Shown here piece by piece: positions 60,791-64,000 of a stretch of 64,000 nucleotides of DNA. How positions within the stretch are numbered: position 1 is the stretch's first letter; each line of letters opens with the position of its first letter. Below the pieces are notes generated by a model. That model ran no database searches. It worked only from the letters and a program-made list of their open reading frames with translations, and was not told the DNA's origin. The DNA comes from Armatimonadota bacterium (lineage in GTDB: Bacteria > Armatimonadota > Zipacnadia > JAUWAU01), in the NCBI GenBank assembly GCA_030601885.1, contig JAUWAU010000025.1:23899-87898 (forward strand), given 5' to 3'. Position numbers and translations under genes: made by a program.

Positions 60791-61119
60791 CAACTTGGGG
60801 CGCGAAAGCGCCTGTATCGGTAGCGACGGAAAGAGTAGGCGTGTTCGAGTAGGAGCTACAGAGAGGTCGGGAAGCTGAGAACCGACGCGCTCGAAAGGCA
60901 CGCTGAACATGGCTCCTGAACTGCTGGGCTGAACGGGCAATGCCCTCAGTAGGCTCAGCCGGGCGACCGAAAGGTCAAATGGCTCCCGTTACAGAGCCGG
61001 AGCATCGTTCAAAGTCGGCATCGGACCGTGCTCAATGAGGCCTGTGTCGTGAGGCACAGGCGAACGTGGGTGGTACCACGAGATAGCCCCTCGTCCCTCG
61101 AACGGGACGAGGGTTTTTT
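60791..61119 (+). promoter_or_regulatory. T-box riboswitch, apparent tRNA-Met specificity
   Basis: A tRNA-sensing leader. The core TGGGTGGTACCACG (61067-61080) matches the T-box antiterminator consensus; its bulge TGGT (61071-61074) would pair with a tRNA 3' end ACCA, i.e. discriminator A. Stem III is GCCTGTG/CACAGGC (61040-61061). Stem I is closed by AGGAGC (60851-60856)/GCTCCT (60912-60917) and has CAGAGAG plus the GTCGG/CCGAC arm seen in T-boxes. The specifier strand reads GAAC-ATG-G (ATG 60909-60911), a Met codon in the usual GAAC context. An intrinsic terminator follows. Uncharged tRNA should let transcription enter the homocysteine genes. Confidence 0.88.
61088..61119 (+). terminator. 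Intrinsic terminator of the T-box
   Basis: CCCTCGTCCC (61088-61097), loop TCGAAC, GGGACGAGGG (61104-61113), then six T's (61114-61119). The 5' arm contains the CGTCCC that also serves the antiterminator, so the two structures exclude each other. Confidence 0.92.
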
Positions 61120-61134
61120 CGTTGTAAGAAAGTC

Positions 61135-61176
61135 GTTAGTTGATAGTTCTTAGTTATTAGTCATTAGTTCCCAGTC
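61135..61176. repeat. Heptad repeat, right side of the T-box unit
   Basis: Six consecutive 7-mers: GTTAGTT, GATAGTT, CTTAGTT, ATTAGTC, ATTAGTT, CCCAGTC. Same nnnAGTy pattern as at 60620. It lies between the terminator and the first gene. Confidence 0.6.
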
Positions 61177-61212
61177 GGCGGGCGGCCCACAAGAGGGCCT
61201 GGACCACAGATC

Positions 61213-61959
61213 ATGTATGAGCCGCGGATGTATCGGCAGTTGGTCGCGGGAGGCGATCTCACCGCCTTTAGCGTGATGCTCGGTGAGACTGACCTGCTCA
61301 TCAGGGCAGATCGCCCGCTGTCCGATCTGGCTAATGAGGCCGTGCGGGCGTGTCGCGATAAGATCGAGCGGCATGCGCGGCGGCGGCCCGAGCTCCTCAC
61401 GGCTCTGGAGCCGCTGCCATGCCCGGCACGCTGCTCGGGCATCGTGGCGCAGATGTACGAGGCGGGGGCAAGGGCGGGGGTGGGGCCAATGGCAGCCGTC
61501 GCGGGGGCCGTGGCCGAGTACGTCGGGCGCGCGCTTCTGCGCCACGCCGAGGAGGTGATCGTGGAAAACGGTGGAGACATCTTCATGTGCAGTTCGAAGG
61601 AGCGGATCGTGTCGATCTACGCGGGGGCGTCACCGTTCACGCATCGCATCGGGCTACGCGTCCCGGCGGAGCGGACTCCCATGGGGATTTGCACGTCGTC
61701 CGGCACCGTGGGCCACTCCAAGAGCTTCGGGACGGCCGACGCCGTGGTAGTTGCCGCGGAGGACGCGGCGCTGGCGGATGCGGCTGCAACCGCCATTGCG
61801 AACCAGGTCAAGTCTGACGAGGACGTGGACACGGCTCTCGAGTACGGGCGCACCGTCGAAGGGGTCACGCACGTCGTCGTGATCAAGGGCAGCAAACTGG
61901 GCGTTTGGGGGGATCTCGAACTCGTCCCAACACACCCGACAGAAGGAGTCAAGCAGTAG
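61213..61959 (+). CDS. UPF0280 (ApbE-like) protein of the homocysteine pathway
   Basis: 248 residues. Matches the UPF0280 family, a compact ApbE-like fold: RLYRQL-like MYEPRMYRQLVAGGDLTAFSV, GPMAAVAGAVAEYVGRALL, EVIVENGGDIFM, MGICTSSGTVGHSKSFGTADAVVV. In Methanosarcina the homologue (MA1820) lies with the two genes that follow here and is linked to homocysteine formation from aspartate semialdehyde. First gene after the T-box. No strong ribosome site before ATG 61213. Confidence 0.88.
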   Translation: MYEPRMYRQLVAGGDLTAFSVMLGETDLLIRADRPLSDLANEAVRACRDKIERHARRRPELLTALEPLPCPARCSGIVAQMYEAGARAGVGPMAAVAGAVAEYVGRALLRHAEEVIVENGGDIFMCSSKERIVSIYAGASPFTHRIGLRVPAERTPMGICTSSGTVGHSKSFGTADAVVVAAEDAALADAAATAIANQVKSDEDVDTALEYGRTVEGVTHVVVIKGSKLGVWGDLELVPTHPTEGVKQ

Positions 61960-61985
61960 TCTCAATCCCAATTGGAGGGTCGAAG

Positions 61986-63191
61986 ATGGCAAAGACGTAC
62001 GACGAGATCAATGAGAAGATCAAAAAGGGCGAGGCGGTGGTCGTCACGGCCGAGGAGATGATCGACGTGGTGGCGGAGAAGGGTGCGGCGAAGGCCGCCG
62101 AAGAGGTAGACGTCGTGACGACCGGCACCTTCGGCCCGATGTGCTCCTCGGGTGCGTGGCTCAACACGGGCCACTCGCAGCCGAGAATCAAGATGCAGAA
62201 GGCGTGGCTCAATGGGGTCGAAGCCTGCTGCGCCGCCGCCGTGGACATCTTCATCGGAGCCACACAAGTCGCCGAGAACGATCCGCTCAACAGGAATCAC
62301 CCGGGCGAGTTCCGGTACGGCGGCGGGCACGTGATCCAGGAACTGGCTGCCGGCAAAGACGTGAGCCTGCGCGCCACTTCCTACGGCACTGACTGCTACC
62401 CACGCACGGAGTTGGACACCTGGATCAACATCGCCGATGTGAACGAGGCTATCCTGTGCAACCCGCGCAACGCCTACCAGAACTACAACGTCGCCGTGAA
62501 TCTGTCGGCGGAAAAGGACATCTACACCTACCTGGGCGTGCTCAAGTCCGATCTGGGGAGCGCCAATTACTGCAGCGCGGGGCAGCTCAGCCCGCTGCTG
62601 AACGACCCCCACTACCGGACTATCGGTCTCGGCACGCGCATCTTTCTGGGCGGCGGCGTCGGCTACGTCACGTGGCAGGGAACGCAGCACAACCCCAGTG
62701 TCCCCCGCAGCGATAATGGCGTGCCGAAGGGCGGCGCAGGAACGCTGTTCGTCATGGGCGACATGAAGCAGATGAAGCCTGAGTGGCTGGTCGGCGTCAG
62801 CTTCCTTGGGTACGGCGTGAGCCTGAACGTGGGGCTCGGCATCCCGATACCTGTCCTGGACGAGGAGATTGCTCGGTACACGGCTGTGCGGGACTCTGAC
62901 ATCTGCGCCCCGGTGACGGATTACAGCCAAGCGTACCCACACTGCGAGCCTCTGGATCTGGGCTTCGCGACGTATGCGGAGCTGAAGACCGGCAGTATCA
63001 CCGTCCGGGGCAAGCAGGTGCCCACGGCGGCGTTGTCGAGCTACTCCAAGGCACGGGAGATCACCGAGACGCTCAAAGCATGGATCCAAGCGGGCAAGTT
63101 TCTGCTCACAGAGCCCGTGCAGGGACTGCCCACGGCCGAGTCTGGCTATACGTGCAACCTGATGAAGATGAGGCCGGTAGAGGCAGCGTGA
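61986..63191 (+). CDS. DUF39 L-aspartate semialdehyde sulfurtransferase
   Basis: 401 residues from ATG 61986 (GGAGG about 8 nt upstream; the frame opens earlier at 61905 inside the previous gene). DUF39 family: KTYDEINEKIKKGEAVVVTAEEM, VTTGTFGPMCSSGAWLNTGHSQP, RYGGGHVIQELAAGKDV, LRATSYGTDCYPR (a conserved Cys), GTRIFLGGGVGYVTWQGTQH. In methanogens it converts aspartate semialdehyde plus a sulfur donor to homocysteine, replacing the O-acyl-homoserine route. No CBS domains follow, as in the short form that works with a separate NIL/ferredoxin subunit, encoded next. Confidence 0.94.
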   Translation: MAKTYDEINEKIKKGEAVVVTAEEMIDVVAEKGAAKAAEEVDVVTTGTFGPMCSSGAWLNTGHSQPRIKMQKAWLNGVEACCAAAVDIFIGATQVAENDPLNRNHPGEFRYGGGHVIQELAAGKDVSLRATSYGTDCYPRTELDTWINIADVNEAILCNPRNAYQNYNVAVNLSAEKDIYTYLGVLKSDLGSANYCSAGQLSPLLNDPHYRTIGLGTRIFLGGGVGYVTWQGTQHNPSVPRSDNGVPKGGAGTLFVMGDMKQMKPEWLVGVSFLGYGVSLNVGLGIPIPVLDEEIARYTAVRDSDICAPVTDYSQAYPHCEPLDLGFATYAELKTGSITVRGKQVPTAALSSYSKAREITETLKAWIQAGKFLLTEPVQGLPTAESGYTCNLMKMRPVEAA

Positions 63192-63294
63192 AGGGAAAAG
63201 GGTAAAGACGCGGGGCCGCAGTGGGAGCGTCCGGTTCCGTCGCTTTGCCCTTAACCCTTGCTCCCTTTTCCCTGGCTTGAGAGGTGATATAGAA

Positions 63295-63702
63295 ATGGCA
63301 TCTCAGCGCACTGTTCTTCGATTTCCGCAGCGGCTCATTGATGAGCCCATCATCTCACGACTCGTGCGGCAGTACGACCTGGAGTTCAACATCCTGCGCG
63401 CCAACATCACGCCCGAGTCCGAGGGCCTAATGGTGCTGGAGCTGAGCGGCGACGCCCGCAAGCTCAAAGATGGGCTGGAGTACATCCAGAGCCTCGGCGT
63501 GCGCGCGCAGCGCCTCGCTCAGAATGTGTCGCGGGACGAAGCGGTCTGCACGCACTGCGGAGCGTGCGTCACCATTTGCCCGGTCCAAGCGCTATTCGTA
63601 GAAGCCGAAACGCGCAAGGTCCTCTTCGACGCCGACAAGTGCATCGCGTGCGAGCTGTGCGTGCCCGTCTGCCCGCCCCGAGCGATGATGGTGGAGCTCT
63701 AG
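63295..63702 (+). CDS. NIL-domain 4Fe-4S ferredoxin subunit of the homocysteine pathway
   Basis: 135 residues from ATG 63295 with GAGGTG about 8 nt upstream (the frame opens at TTG 63277). An N-terminal NIL domain (TVLRFPQRLIDEPIISRLVRQYDLEFNILRANI) is followed by two 4Fe-4S motifs, CTHCGACVTICPVQAL and CIACELCVPVCPPRAM. It matches MA1822, the iron-sulfur partner of the DUF39 enzyme, and supplies electrons or sulfur handling for homocysteine synthesis. The gap before it (63192-63294) contains no terminator. Confidence 0.94.
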   Translation: MASQRTVLRFPQRLIDEPIISRLVRQYDLEFNILRANITPESEGLMVLELSGDARKLKDGLEYIQSLGVRAQRLAQNVSRDEAVCTHCGACVTICPVQALFVEAETRKVLFDADKCIACELCVPVCPPRAMMVEL

Positions 63703-63808
63703 CCCGAATTATGCATGAAGCTGTTTGAAAAAGCAGGAACGGGATGCCTCAGGTGGCGAAGTGGTGATGTGTAGAAGCAGTACCACAGCCGTCCAGGAGG
63801 CGATCCCG

Positions 63809-64000
63809 TTGGCACAAGCATTGGACGAGCAGCTCACGTTTTCCTTCTGGCCCGGCGGGAAAGTCAAGGTGAGTTTTGACGGCGGCACGCTCACCAGCGA
63901 CGCTGGACTGCTGCCGGTGCGGGAGTTTGATGAGCACCTGGGATTGACGGAGCGGATCGCCGGGTGTTTGCAGGATCCGCGCCAGCCGGGGAAGGTGAAG
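63809..64000 (+). mobile_element. IS1380-family transposase, 5' part (runs off right edge)
   Basis: From TTG 63809 (GGAGG eight bases upstream; ATG 63767 in frame) the protein begins AQALDEQLTFSFWPGGKVKV and continues SFDGGTLTSDAGLLPVREFD, EHLGLTERIAGCLQDPRQPG. This is the typical N-terminus of IS1380 transposases (DDE). The left end of the element is probably near 63720, where GCTGTTTGAAAAAGC occurs. Whether the transposase is intact cannot be judged. Confidence 0.85.

Noticed and set aside
60626..60940. Minus-strand open frame of 104 codons
   Set aside because: It lies antisense to the promoter and stem I of the T-box, has no ribosome site and no family resemblance; the plus-strand structure explains the sequence better.
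60979..60981. Second ATG in the leader (AAATGGCTCCC) as T-box specifier
   Set aside because: It shares flanking bases with 60909-60911 but lacks the GAAC context, and its GGCTC pairs with the nearby GAGCC in a separate hairpin; the first ATG fits the specifier strand better.
61135..61176. Heptad tract as a CRISPR array
   Set aside because: Units are only 7 bp, without spacers or cas genes.

Overview
The window is GC-rich (roughly 63% by eye) bacterial chromosome, most likely from an uncultivated diderm. Evidence for an outer membrane is a porin C-terminal remnant, SurA/PrsA-type and other lipoprotein-like leaders, and many secreted carbohydrate-active proteins. The mix of a prepilin/DUF1559-like secreted protein, DUF4091, PL11 and heparinase-type enzymes, Gfo/Idh/MocA and sugar-isomerase genes resembles Armatimonadota or Planctomycetes-like groups. 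I cannot fix the phylum from sequence alone. GTG and TTG starts are common. I saw no tRNA, rRNA or CRISPR array.

Layout. (1) 0.2-7.8 kb, plus strand: an arsenic-type redox island. It holds ArsR with two ATCGAA/TTCGAT operators, Acr3, a TlpA-like thioredoxin, a MetV-like Cys-rich protein, a porin remnant, an eight-haem cytochrome c, an ArsP/YraQ-type permease, two more thioredoxin-fold proteins and a CcdA-like electron carrier. (2) 7.9-13 kb: macro-domain protein (minus), then an ECF sigma factor coupled to a zf-HC2/FecR/PDZ/TPR fusion, and an Ig-like surface protein. (3) 13.3-24.9 kb: a flagellar-type export cluster (FliF-FliG-like fusion, FliH, I, J, M, N, O, P, Q, R, FlhB, FlhA, FliA-type sigma). 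It is reduced: FliF and FliG are fused and minimal, FlhB lacks its autocleavage domain, and FliM lacks the CheY-binding peptide. No rod, hook, filament or stator genes are in the window.

(4) 25.1-32.2 kb: housekeeping block of a SurA/PrsA-like foldase, MazG, RqcP-like S4 protein, PPDK, enolase and FtsB/DivIC-like protein. (5) 32.3-41.7 kb: sulfatase, EEP-family protein and gamma-glutamyltransferase, with two 95-bp palindromic REP/RAYT-type elements, followed by a decay zone with remnants of LamG-like, SBBP, RES and IS110 genes. (6) 41.7-60.6 kb: secreted polysaccharide enzymes (S1/P1-like, PL11, heparinase II/III, DUF4091), a DUF885 protein, Gfo/Idh/MocA, two sugar isomerases and endonuclease V.

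(7) 60.7-63.7 kb: a T-box riboswitch with apparent AUG (Met) specifier, tRNA-end-binding TGGT bulge and intrinsic terminator. It precedes UPF0280, DUF39 (aspartate-semialdehyde sulfurtransferase) and NIL/4Fe-4S genes, the alternative homocysteine-biosynthesis route known from methanogens. The logic is that uncharged tRNA-Met would switch on homocysteine, and so methionine, synthesis. An IS1380-type transposase begins at the right edge.
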